From NCBI GenBank assembly GCA_023159155.1, contig JAJNNX010000056.1, forward strand, positions 62,001-126,000: a DNA stretch of 64,000 nt, read 5' to 3'. Under the pieces are notes generated by a model that made no database searches, was not told the origin of the DNA, and was given only the letters and a program-made list of their open reading frames with translations. The translations under genes and the position numbers were made by a program. This document shows positions 36,801-47,883 of this stretch, in pieces (within the stretch, counting starts at the first letter, position 1; the number at the start of each line of letters is the position of its first letter). This DNA is from Ustulina deusta (lineage: Eukaryota; Ascomycota; Sordariomycetes; Xylariales; Xylariaceae).

Positions 36801-39800
36801 GCTTTCTTCTTTTCATCTGCTTGTTTGTATACGATGAGTTCCTCGAGTTCTGCAAGCATTTGCACTCGTACGACAACCTGGTAAGCACGATTATATGACT
36901 CGCTCACGAGGGCACTGAGCTCTGTGTCTAGTCCCTCTCGTGCCTGTTGAATACTTGTTGTTGCCTCCCGGAACTGGTTGCGGTGGAGGGCGAGAATGGC
37001 ACCGAAGAATGAGCGATCTGGAGAGTTCCGCCTCATTGATGACAGGTATATCTCCATAGCATCCCACTTGCCTAGGCTCCATGCGGCAGCTGTCGCGAGA
37101 GGAGCTATCCGTCGCTGAACATCTGGTGCTGAGTTGGCCCACGTATTGCCCGCTAGATTGGCGAGCGCATCCCACTCCGTAAGTGCATGTAGACATCGCA
37201 TCTTGCCCATCACAATGTCAATTGGAACAGCCTGGTCTGCAGGAATCTCTCGTTCCCTCTTGTTGTAGAATGCTAGGGCTTCCTCCCATCGCTCCAGTTT
37301 CTCAAACCAGGTTTCCCGAAGCTGAATGCCATCTTTGTATAACTGTGCCTTGCGGAGGATGCCAATGGCTGCGTCGTATTGCTGAAGCTGGTTGTTGATG
37401 ACAATCAAAGCCTCCACAGCCGGTCCACTCTGGTCTTGCAAGAATTCCAACTCCTTGTAATGAAGGGCCTTGGCATAGGCATGGCAGCGAGCAGCTTCCC
37501 GACCTAGGATTCTAATATCGATAGGTAGAGCTTTATCATCATGTTCCATGAATTCAGCAAGGTTAAGAAGAAGGCCGAGCAAGTCAGGAGGGACATTTTC
37601 GGATCGGATAGCATTCTCGATGTTTTGGATCAGTTCTTCCTGAAATTGTTCATAAAGTTCGCTCCAGCATGAGACGAAGGCCGAGTTGAACAACTCCCTC
37701 GCAAGCGGGAGGTACACACTAGCGAGAGACGCACAGGCTCGCAGGGCATGGTTGGGAGACTCGGTCAATAGCGTAGTGCTAAACCTTCGTAGCCATTCTT
37801 GCCAATCCTCCTTCGTAGACTTGCCTCTCGTGTCCCAGGCACCCTTAAGATGGATAGCGTTCATCTCAAGTTTCTTGTTGCCTAACTCAGCAAACGTCGG
37901 CTCATCGGGTTGATCGCTGAATCGGGCCTCAGAACTCAAATCTTGCGGTAATACCTCTCCTTTCTGCAGCTTCGACAGGAGAAGATCGTAATTTTGGTGT
38001 TGGATCGGGCTGTTCTGGAGCACCTTGTTAACTGTACCAGCGAAATGCAAGTAGTCTCTGCCTAGTTGCTGGATAAGGGCACAAAGCGTGTCTAAAGCGG
38101 CTACACGCAAAGATATTTCACCGCTTGCTAGAATCCTCGCTAATGGATGGATGATTTTCGCGGCATAATCGTTCAAGTTCACCTGTCGAGAGATTTTACC
38201 AATCGTCTCGATAGCAGATTTCCTTAGAAAGGTCGGCTGACCTTGCTTTTCAAAAGTCCGCACGATAACGGGGATGACCAGGTGCATATATTCTTCGGCG
38301 CTAGATCCAAATACCAAGAGAGCGTGCAAGACCTTTTCCGAGGGAGTTCTCTTCGTAGTCGAATCCTTCTCCAAGATACCAAGCATCATCGGTAACAGGC
38401 CGGCCAAGTAAATCTTGAACTCTCCTTCTAACGATCTGGAAATTGCCTCTACCAGTGATAATATTGTGCTTTGGAGAGATGGTGAAATGTCCCAATACTC
38501 TTGAAGTATCTCTACGATGGACGGTAGGTAAGTCCTAATGTGTTGTCGCACAATACTAACCAATGTGGCCAACTGATTGAAGTACGATTCCAGGCGATTC
38601 TGAGGAGAGCTTCTGATGACTAACAGGAATGCGGGAATGATACGGTCTAGGAATGAGACGCATTCTAATCCGAGAGTTCGAAAGATGTTCATGATAGCCT
38701 CAACGACAGCAGCATGGTGCTGTGCAAGAGACTGGTCTTTCAAAATATGCAGCAGAGAGTTGATAACTACAGTAGGGTAGTATTCCTTATTCGATGGAGT
38801 AAGCCCGGTCATCATGAGTGAAATATCGGTCATTCGATTGGTCTCTACACTTCTCTTCGCATCAGGAGTGCGCTCTTCAACTTGCTATTTGTAAAATTGT
38901 TAGCGGCATTTTAGAAGCATGAAAGTGAGGAGCTTATTGGACCAGACGCAAAATAGAACCGTTATCTCCATCTCATAGTCTTGAAAACGTTCGCACGAGC
39001 GAGATGCAACAATCAATAAGAAAGGGTACTCCATACCTGGTGTCTATAGGGGTCCAAAGCGCCTAGAATGCCCATCAGCTTGATAGTCTCTTGGCGTAAA
39101 GGCCCACGCTGGGGTTCAGCTCGGATAATATTCTGTAACAATTCTAGAAGTTGAGGATATTCGAGATAGGGATCTATGACATATCCCGAGTTGCTGGCAA
39201 GTTGGCCGAGTGTATGAAGTGCAGCCTCGCGCTTTGCAATAGAACTCTGGTCTTGCAAGGCATCAATGACGATGGGCATCAATCTATCCTTATAAGGGAG
39301 CATATCCTCGCCGCCCACCGTCGCTAGCTCACCGATAGCTTTAAGAATAGTAGCGGCAACAGAAGGGTTCGGTTCCTTTGCTTTCGGAAGAAGTACAGAT
39401 ATCATAGGGTCAACATATGGTTTGACCAATCCCTGCGCATTTTGTACAAGAAGGCTGAGTAATTTGGCACTCTCTTCTTTGTTCCGTGGCACATCTGAGA
39501 ATTCTAGCTCTGTGAGCATCTGAATAAGTGTCTTTCGCAATGAGGGAATGACATAGGCGGGATTATGTCGTGCCAAGCGTCCAATAATCGCAATGGCTAC
39601 CTCTCGAATACCAAAAACCTCGTCATTGAGAGCGAAGAAGAGCGTCCGAATATTTTCTGCCTTAGCCAGGTGAGGATCGAATCGTTCATCTAGTGCAGCT
39701 AGAACCGTTCGTCGGATATTCGGTTGAGGATCAGAGACACCGACTGTCAAGAGCTTTTCAATGACATCGCCAACAACTTGGAGAGCATGATGGCTCGTTT

Positions 39801-41582
39801 GATTGACAATAGGATCTCGCACATAAAGTTGGCAGCAAGTTAACGCAGCTGCTTCTCGAATTTCATGATCGTCATCCTCAACGTATTTGATAGCGACATC
39901 GCGAACAAATTCGTTTAATATGTGACCCGAGAAATCAAAGCTCCCTAGCGTATTTAACGCCAGTTTGACTTCTGCTTTGCGGTGTTCATATACCTGGGGA
40001 TCTTTTGCATCCTTCGGGATGATCGGTACTGCAGTGAGGGTGTTGGGGGTAGGAGCACCAAGGGGTTTGAACGGTTCTCCGCATAGCACCTTGCTAAGCA
40101 TATCTAGCAACCTTTCTTGAATGGTGGCCTTGACGGGAGGGATGTAAAACGCCATGTCAACAAGAGCCTGTGTGAGTTTAGGAGTCAACTCGCAGGCAAA
40201 TATGGGGTCAAGTAAAGCCTCCATATACTTGCTTAGAGTCTGGCCCACGGCAACGGCTAATCGACTGATACAGTCAAAAACCGGGTCAACAGAGCCTCGC
40301 TTGCGGGACTGAAGACTGAGGCCTTCTCGTACATAGATCAGAACCCCATCTAGGTAGGGTGCAATTGCGCTTTTGACCGAGTTGGCTATGTTACCGATGG
40401 CCAAGAATGCATCATTACGTTCTCCTCCTTTCTTGAGCATACCAGAGAGGAACAGCATAAACTTATGTAAATAAGTGTGAGCAAAGTCGGCAGGCGAATA
40501 GTTCGCCAAGTCTGGTATGAGCATGACAACCGTCTTCCGAATAGTTGGGTCACGGTGATCTTTGTGGCGAAAAACAATCTCGCATGCTTCTTGATAATGC
40601 TCTTGCATGAACATGCCACCTTGCTCCAAGAGTTCTCTTAGCACCAAAAGGGAGGCGTGGACACTCTCGATGGTGTTCATCTTAAGACCAACCAGAGTTT
40701 CAGTATACATCTTAGTCATCCAGGTCTGCTTCATCTCTTGGTCACGTTCTCGAATGATACGGAAACAAGCACAGACCGTTTCCCCGGCCGTGGTCCGGAT
40801 GAGGTTACGCGGGTCTCGGAGGCCGACCCATATGAGGTCGAAAATGAGGCCAACATAGGCATACATCAGGGTTGGGGCATTTCGGGCGAGTTCACGGAGG
40901 ACTAGAACAGCACTGTATCTCTTCTCTTCGATCCTGTCAGACTGGAGCCATTCGAGAGCGGTCTTGACCTCGGATTCAACTAGCTCAGAGATGAGGGATC
41001 CGCCTGGCCTGCACAGCTTTCCTAGGGCGATAGCAGAGGGCTGCATAGGCACGATGTCCTTGCCCCTGAGTATGGTCTTGAGATTCGCGGTAAAACGGGT
41101 ATACTTGGCGGTGACATCGACGCCATCGAAGTCAACGAGCGCATCGAGGGCATAGACGCCGCCGAGTCGCTCGGAGGAATCATTGCCGTGGAGGATCAAA
41201 GTTGTGATTTTGTTATTGACGGAGTTGTAGAATGAAAGGAAGTTTTCGGCGGGAAAGTCTGGAGGCGTGCAGGTGTGTGGTTAGCAGCCGTGACGATGAC
41301 GATGACGGTGTGAGGAAAAGGAATGGGAGGGTCAAGTAGCTCACCTCGGTAGCAGACAGCCACCAGGTCCCTCAGCTGAGAGGCGGCTCGCCTGCGTACG
41401 TCATCACCGGCCCTGTTCAGGGAGTAGAATGTCAGTTTTAGTTGCTCGCCTCGGTTCTGCGAATGAAGAGGACAGTGGGATGGGAGGAGGTAACACAGCA
41501 AGGGCAAAGAGGCTTACCTCGACTTGAGCTCCCTAGTGATGGAGTCGAGCGACTCCAGAGCTTGTTGCTGTTGTTGCGCCAT
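33873..41582 (-). CDS. tor: TOR serine/threonine kinase (target of rapamycin)
   Basis: The gene encodes the PIKK kinase of TORC1/TORC2, which couples nutrient state to growth and translation. It starts at 41582 with MAQQQQQALESLDSI and, after short exons, a long HEAT-repeat exon (about 41210-39035). The next exon (about 38890-34392) continues HEAT repeats and holds FAT, FRB and kinase domains. FRB (about 35620-35310) reads LWHELWHEGIEEASRLWF to WDLYYQVFRRI; the Ser of EEASRL and the late Trp that contact FKBP-rapamycin are present, so rapamycin sensitivity is expected. The kinase domain has [45 protein letters not shown] and HIDFGDCFE. A final intron (about 34391-34330) joins VMAVLEAFIHDPLLTW, and the FATC ends KLENLCQHYIGWCSFW at TAG 33873. 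About 2430 residues, no disruption; it diverges from rtf2. Confidence 0.97.
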
Positions 41583-42750
41583 GACGGGCTACGAGAAGAT
41601 GGACGCCCTCAGCCGCGCGCCAGACAGCTTCAGGAGGACGGTTTACACCTGCATGAAGGATGAGGCAGATCGCTTGCGATACTGGATCGCAAGATGGCCT
41701 CGATGGGTGGGGAATAAGCGGAGAGAGCCTTGCGCGAGCTGCGGTGAACGCGTACGGCAGATGTCGGTAGTACAGGATGAAGAAGTGGTTGGAGGCAGGC
41801 GGGGTCGGTTGTTTCTTGGAACCGAAGGGATGGTGAATCACGATGGCAAATCGTGGTGGTGAATCGTGGTAGTGAATCGGGATGGGTGGGTAAAAGCTTA
41901 GGCGGCACTACTTACTTAGGCAGGATAGAGGGAGGTAGGTAGGTAAGTACCTAGGTATAAGTAGTGTTCCTACCTAGGTAGTTCAGTCAATGTGCACCAT
42001 AGGTATGCGTAAGTAAGCAGAACTCCGAGCCGCCTTGAGGAGCGGTAAGGATGTTTGCTTGTGACTTGCGGTCTATCAGGCTAGCTTAATTCTTATTTGA
42101 CCACTCAGGTAAGACCGTTAGTGTCTCGCGTCTCGTATCCCGTGTCTCATTCCCACCGACAGTGATTCTTCTATAATGCAACAATAAATGATAAATACAA
42201 GTGCAATAGCCGCATCAGGTAGGTTCAAAGGGTACATGTAGCATCAACAAGAACAACATCTATGAACCCTGCTTAACATTTTCCAGTGCTGCATGGCCCG
42301 CTTTTTAGTGTATACAGAGCATGCAAGGCTACTGTGCAAGGTTCATCTAGGTAGCACCTATCTAGGTACGCACGCTAGTGCACCGGGGACGGGGTGGGTG
42401 GGGCCTTATTTGCAGCACTAAGTACTATGCACTTCTCTTGGGTAGGTAGGAGAGGGAGGTAGGTAGCTTTATCTTATCAAGCCGAGTGGCAGGGTCTGTG
42501 GCGAACATGGATAACGCATGCATTATCCAGGCTCCAGGCAGGTAGGTAGACGGATATCTAAATCTCCAACAAGCCCTTAAACAAGACGACCGATTTTCAG
42601 AACTCTACAGATTCTCTTCCCCTTTTATTACCACTCTTCCCAAGCCTCCCCGGTTGCACCTCGTCGCAAACCCCTTTTTACATACATCCGATTCCGGCGA
42701 TTCGACTAAATTACGAATATTTATACACAAAATCCCCGCGAGCCGGCCTC
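41583..42750. promoter_or_regulatory. Divergent promoter region between TOR and rtf2
   Basis: This 1.17-kb spacer between two divergent housekeeping genes is unusually rich in GGTAGGTA/TACCTACC words. It contains palindromes TACCTAGGTA (41948-41957) and CTACCTAGGTAG (41970-41981), with further variants at about 42345-42368, 42440-42470 and 42538. No third gene is recognised. Confidence 0.6.
41948..41981. repeat. Two adjacent CCTAGG-centred palindromes
   Basis: TACCTAGGTA at 41948-41957 and CTACCTAGGTAG at 41970-41981 are each perfect palindromes, 12 bases apart, lying about 370 bp upstream of the TOR start. The second is identical to the palindrome at 10807-10818. Confidence 0.9.
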
Positions 42751-43638
42751 ATGGGTAACGACGGAGGGTCGATCCCGAAGCGGCGCGAGCTCGTCAAAGA
42801 AGCCGCCCGTCTGCCGACCGCCTCCGAGCTGAAAGCAACAGCCCTCGAATCCCTCACGCACGCCTGGTCGACATGTCCCATATCGTCCGAGCCGCTAGAC
42901 CCGCACAACACCGTATCGGACTCCCGCGGGCGCTTATACAACTACGAGGCAGTGCTACGGTGCCTGATACCCGGCGCCAGCACCAATGAGTCTCCCGAGG
43001 AGAGGCAATCGCAGGAAGCGGTCGAGTTCGCGCGCTCGGGCATCCGCTCTCTGAAGGACATCGTCAAACTGCGGTTCAGCATACAGAAGGACGAGAAGCG
43101 CGGCGAGATTCGTACGTGTCCGCTCAGCATGAAAGAGCTGGGCGCTAGCACGCGCGCCGTGTACATCGTGCCGTGCGGCCACGTGTTTACTGAGATGGTG
43201 ATGAAAGAGCTACTTGCGGCCGAGGAGAGCTCGAGTGCGAGCGTGGCGCCGGGGAAGACGAGTCGCTGTCCAGAGTGCAGTGATGCATTCCTACTCCGTG
43301 ATATGGTCCCCCTTCTACCGGTGGATGAATCCGACGCCGAAAAATGCATGACGCGCATAGAGGAGCTGCGAACTGCAGGCCTAGCGCATAACCTGAAGAA
43401 GGATAAAGCCGCGGGCGGCAAGAAGAAGCGCAAGGCAGCGGAAGAAGAGGGTGGTAAGTCGCATGAGAATGGGGCGAATGGCAACAAGTCGGCACAAAAG
43501 GAGAAGAAACAAAAGAGAGATCGGGACGATATCTCAAGTCGCATCAACAATTCGATGACGGCTACCCTCACAGCTAAGGTCCTAGCCGAACAGGATGAAC
43601 GAAATAGACAGAGAAAACTGGCGGCTGCGGTACGGTGA
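42751..43638 (+). CDS. rtf2: Replication termination factor 2 (Rtf2), RING-like nuclear protein
   Basis: This is a single exon of 295 residues with a clear start: MGNDGGSIPKRRELV is the usual Rtf2 N-terminus (MG.DGG..P.R.ELV). The first zinc-binding-like block is WSTCPISSEPLDPHN (about residue 40), followed by LGRLYN-equivalent DSRGRLYNYEAVL and SLKDIVKLRF. The degenerate RING part is CPLSMKELGASTRAVYIVPCGHVFTEMVMKEL (residues about 120-150) with CPECSDAF (about 173). A basic, disordered tail (KKKRKAAEEEGG, KEKKQKRDRD) ends at 43638. Rtf2 stabilises replication forks at barriers in fission yeast and links to the proteasome and splicing in other systems. Length and order fit the family, with no disruption. 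It diverges from TOR and converges with glucosidase II beta. Confidence 0.95.
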   Translation: MGNDGGSIPKRRELVKEAARLPTASELKATALESLTHAWSTCPISSEPLDPHNTVSDSRGRLYNYEAVLRCLIPGASTNESPEERQSQEAVEFARSGIRSLKDIVKLRFSIQKDEKRGEIRTCPLSMKELGASTRAVYIVPCGHVFTEMVMKELLAAEESSSASVAPGKTSRCPECSDAFLLRDMVPLLPVDESDAEKCMTRIEELRTAGLAHNLKKDKAAGGKKKRKAAEEEGGKSHENGANGNKSAQKEKKQKRDRDDISSRINNSMTATLTAKVLAEQDERNRQRKLAAAVR

Positions 43639-43902
43639 TAACGAAGTGCTTAGCTAGAAATATCGGCGTTGTAAGGAAACCATTTGTATTTAGGAATTGT
43701 ATCCAGCCTACGAATTCACGAGAGATGAAGCATAGTGGGGAATGCATCCGTTTACTAAGTCATCCGTTCTCTAGTTTTATCTGCGCCAATATCATGTCTC
43801 TGTAGAGTTGCAAAGCACATAGAAGTGTATCTATCGCTAACATGACAACCCAACTCCTGATTCGAACTTGCCGTGTATTCATAAACCCTTTTTGTCAGAT
43901 TA
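43639..43902. terminator. Convergent 3' region of rtf2 and glucosidase II beta
   Basis: This 264-bp AT-rich spacer lies between two convergent stop codons and should hold both polyadenylation regions. No gene is seen. Confidence 0.5.
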
Positions 43903-45815
43903 TCACAATTCATCTTTCACATGACCCGGCTGGATAGGCGCCTCACAAGCCGCCGGTGTACCGACTTCCATCTTGTACACGCATTTCTCCTGCTCACTGA
44001 CACGCCATAACTCCTCGGTCTCGGCGCACGCGAGCCATACATTTGTGCGGCGGTTGGGGCCGTTCCAGCAGTGCTGACCATGGGTATACTCTAACACCAT
44101 GCGCTTTCCGCGGCCGAGGCCTTTGCCGTCATGGCGCTCGTCTTCGTCCGCGTCCATGAAGCTGATCTTCTCAAAGTTGCCCATGTTGGTGCGCGATCCG
44201 CCCTTTTTGCTCTTCTGTGTCGTCTGGGCCATCCAGCATAGCTCGTACTCGTACTCGCCGGCTTCAACCGAAGTGCACTTGCCATTGAGAATTCGGAAAA
44301 TGTCGTCGGTGCCAAAGTCTTTTTCAAGGTCCTTCTTTTCTTGATCTAGCGTGTTCCGCTTAGACTGTACATCCCTGGTTGCGGCTTCATGGGCCTCCCG
44401 AGCCGCCTTGACCAATTGTGACTCGCCTTCTTTTGACACAGAATCAGCTAGTATGCCATTCTCAATCAACCATACCCGAAGGCCGTTGATTTTCCCATGA
44501 AGGAAGTTCCGGAGGGGTCCAGGAAGATAAGCCTCAAAGTCGTATACTACTCTGTGTTAGCAAAGAAAAGCTATCATTCATAGTTATATTAGAGGGTGAT
44601 TAGGGGCACATACGTATGTCAGTGTCAGTGACCCCATCGTCTTGAAACTCATTCCAATTAATCCCAGAGGTCTCACTATCCTCCTTCATAACTTCTTCGA
44701 GGTCGGACTCGCTGAGCTCTTCCTCGAGTTCCTCTGTCTTCTGGGCAGCATAGTCCTCCCAAGCCCTAACAGCCTTCTTGACACCCTCGTCGTTGAAATT
44801 AGGGTTGTACTCTTCTTTGAAGGCGGACAAAATACCCTCGAGTTCGGTCACTTTATCTTCAAGCTGTTGGCGCTTATCCACAACGTCGGCCAAGGCGTCG
44901 CGGAGCTCATTAACTCTTGCTTTGGCTAGTCCCGCTAGCACGCCGAGTTTGCCGGTGCCCTCATTCTTCACGACCTTGCCGCGCTCGGACCGCTCAACTT
45001 CCTCGAACTTGGTCTTCAACTCAGCTTCCTTCTGCTCCAGGTTTTTGATTTCGCCTTCGAGCTTAGAAACTCGAGCCTCTACCTGGCGCCGGAGCTCCTT
45101 AGCCTCTTTTACCATGGTACGGCGCTTCTTGTTTGCCCGCTCGAAGTTTTCGTTGCGCTCCTTCTCAATGCGCCGCCACTCTTTACCGATCTCGGCACAT
45201 CTATTCTCACACTTTACACCGCCCACCTTTCCATACTCCTCGGTGCCATCACAGCAGAGATCGTAGTCGCAAACACCGTCATTGACAAACATAAAGGGTA
45301 TGTAGGTGCCAATGTGGCCTTGATTAGCACACCAAAAACCGGGCAAGGCCTTTGTTGTGTTGGTGGTGCCGGATAGAGAGGCCGGGAGGGGTTGTACGGG
45401 TGACGAAGCGTCCAGGAGGGCGCAGGCGGCGGTTCCGGGTTCATCTGAGCCGTCAGGACAGTCGCAAGTGTTATCATTGACTTGCGAGGCCTTGATGACG
45501 ATGGAGGGGTGGGCGATACAGGCGAAGGTGTCTTTGATCTCGTAGAATTTGGTAACTGCGGAGAGCCAATTCGTTAACATCCGACATCTATACGCTACTT
45601 TTGTGACCAGCCCATCCTCTCCCTGAGTTGCTCACAATTCCACACGCAGGAGAGGCGGCGGGCTCTGACGGTGTGCACATTAGAGAGGCAGAGGCCGTCC
45701 GGTGTAGAACAAGTGGCTTACATTCAGGACCAACGCCTCTCGGTAATGACGAAGCTTTGGCAATCCCATTGTAGGCGATGATGCCCCAAAGCACCAAGGC
45801 CTGAGATTGCCGCAT
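43903..45815 (-). CDS. Glucosidase II beta subunit (PRKCSH-like), ER lumen
   Basis: This is the regulatory subunit of ER glucosidase II, which trims the inner glucoses of N-glycans and feeds the calnexin quality-control cycle. The start at 45815 gives a signal peptide (MRQSQALVLWGIIAYNGIAKA). Intron 1 (about 45720-45558) rebuilds GPEFTKFYEIKDTFACI. Two LDL-receptor class A-like modules follow: VNDNTCDCPDGSDEPGT and VNDGVCDYDLCCDGTEEY (residues about 55-125). A long acidic coiled coil follows (EWRRIEKERNENFERANKKRR to DKVTELEGILSAF, about 135-265), with ELEEELSESDLEEV after it. A second intron (about 44612-44540) leads into FEAYLPGPLRNFLHGKINGLRVWL. The C-terminal MRH-type domain holds GKCTSVEAGEYEYELC, MVLEYTHGQHCWNGPNR and CAETEELWRVSEQEKCVYKM. 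The protein ends GHVKDEL, a KDEL retrieval signal. It looks complete. Confidence 0.95.
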
Positions 45816-47308
45816 TTTGGAACAGTGAGGATTCAGGGCAGAGATGCTGTGGGTGAAAATGACATTTCAACAGACGGCAATTATCCAAGTTGAAGGTCAA
45901 TTGAACAGGTAGGGACGTTGATGTGTTACTATTGGAGGGACCCCTGTTGTAGTCAATGACCCGAGACCCTGGAAGGTCGCTCAGCCACAGGAGCGTCAGC
46001 GACCCCGCCAGTCCCCTGCCCGAGTACAAGCCACACAGACGACAGGGAGGTATGCATGAGAAGCCGCCCATCATCAAGTGCCATTGATCCAGTACCTAAC
46101 CTAGGTAGGTAGTTGTTAGATACAATGAAATGGTGCAGACAGATTATAGGCGTCGACATATAGAGGAGGATACCTAGAGCTCAGCTATTCCCTTTGCTAC
46201 ACACACTTGCTAGTTATTAGTTCTATTGATTTACGTTGCGTGGATTTTATTTCAATTGGTTCGAATACACATAAAACCTACAATTGACTATTTCCTATAT
46301 ACCTATATGGGAGTGTACGGGTACTGCATCTCTATATGTAGGGGTGAAGCTGGCCCCTTTTCAGTGAAAAGATCGCTTCACTCACCAGTACCTAACATAA
46401 GCAATTTTCAGATAAATCCGCTCATTAATATAACTACTTGCCCTCCATACTACAATCACCAGTATAGAAGCTGTGATCCGACCGCTGCGGCTGGTGGACA
46501 TTACTTCAAGCGCATCGACAAACTACACAGAGAGAGTCTGATAATGGGCTTATACATCTGTACAAGCAAATATCTATTGCACTGCGAACTAAAACTCGAG
46601 GCTCATCATACGCATCAACCCAATCAGCATGCACTATAATGACCTAGATTTCATTGGTATGATCCTGCCGGACCCAACGAGCAGGAGGTGGCTATGCAAA
46701 AGACCACCGATTACCTAGCTGCCGAGGTTCGTTACATACCCTAATAGCGGCTTATATCCGTCTTAGGCATCGTAGAAGGAATATAATGTCGTCATCATCG
46801 CCGGAACTAGGGCTCTTCATATTTCCTTATCTGTTGATGGAGATGCGCTGGCCAAGGAAGAAAGCCTCTGATTTCCTTGATACTTTTGTTCGTATCATTG
46901 GAAGAGCTCACCCTTAGAACCAAGGTATTCTATAAATTTATCTACCGGGTAGCCTATAAAAAGAGCAAAAGGGTTAATGTCTTGCATCCTACTGCCTGGC
47001 ATCGCTGAAAGACCATCCTGTTTCTGATCGGTGCACCTGTTGTTTTGCCCAGGCGGGAGTAGCCGTACCACGGAGGATGAGCATCTTGAGGAACATTTTT
47101 CGAATAAGGATGTCCATAGCACCTAGGTTGTGATGATGCGAGATTACGTGCGGTAGGCCGTCCGACGCCCCTTATTTTGCAGATGCTTACTAAGAATAGT
47201 TGGTGTACACGAGATGAATGATACCTATAGCGAATATCTATCTATAAACCACTAGCAAGTATAATTGTTACAAATCTAAGCGGCAGCTTTGCTAAAATAC
47301 AGCAGTAG
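45816..47308. other. Intergenic region with possible coding relics
   Basis: No intact gene is recognised. At about 46660-46742 a plus frame reads FHWYDPAGPNEQEVAMQKTT before a stop, and at about 46785-46895 another frame reads VVIIAGTRALHISLSVDG. Both look protein-like but I cannot name a family and no start or splice structure was found. A 137-codon plus ORF at 46226-46639 has no family resemblance and was not called. Confidence 0.4.
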
Positions 47309-47858
47309 CAAGAACCTGTAGCTATTATAGGCTTCGCTTGTCGCCTTCCCGGGGGTAACAGTTCGCCCGAGAAGCTTTGGGAGTTCCTTGAACGAGACGA
47401 GGTAGCCCCAATGAGGTGCCCAAATCACGTTTCAATTTGGGGAGCATTACGATGCCTCTCACAAACCCAGCATAATGCGTGTTCCTTGAGAGTATAAACA
47501 TGGCTAACTTTGACGCATCTTTCTTCGAGATATCAGGCACCGATGTCGTGCCCATGGACCCGAACCAGAGCCAGATGCTAGAGGTAGTTTTCGAGGGGCT
47601 GGAGAATACAAGGTTCACCCTGGAGTGCCTGAGTAGGGCTTCAGTCGCGTGTTTGGTCGGTTCCTTTGCTACAGGTGTGTTTACTTTGCTTCTTGGTTGC
47701 TGTGTGAAACGGGAGGGTGGGTTACATGGCGATCTCTTCCATCTGTTGCCCTTGAGTAGACGATTATAGACTATGGCGACATGCAGAATCGAGATCCGCT
47801 AGATCGGGTAGCCAAACATGCTATTGGCACTAGGCGGGCTAGTAAGGTAGTGATCTGA
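47309..47858 (+). pseudogene. Truncated relic of a highly reducing PKS ketosynthase domain
   Basis: The plus strand reads [19 protein letters not shown] and [15 protein letters not shown], the standard N-terminus of a fungal type I ketosynthase. A frameshift follows near 47410; the next frame continues EVPKSRFNL and another [15 protein letters not shown] before a stop. A third resumes as [41 protein letters not shown] and VACLVGSFAT. An intron-like gap (about 47675-47769, GTGTGT donor, ATTATAG acceptor) leads to DYGDMQNRDPLDRVAKHAIGTRRASKVVI and TGA at 47856-47858. This covers roughly the first third of a KS domain. Sequence after it is absent, including the active-site Cys block and all later PKS domains. 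It cannot make a product. It signals a former secondary-metabolite locus or an inserted fragment. Confidence 0.85.
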
Positions 47859-47883
47859 TCCATCTTCGAAGACATAGGGACCT

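Noticed and set aside
42942..43571. Minus-strand ORF opposite rtf2
   Set aside because: It is a codon-bias shadow of the clearly homologous Rtf2 gene on plus.
46226..46639. 137-codon plus ORF as a gene
   Set aside because: It has no recognisable domain, irregular hydrophobicity and no conserved-looking segment.
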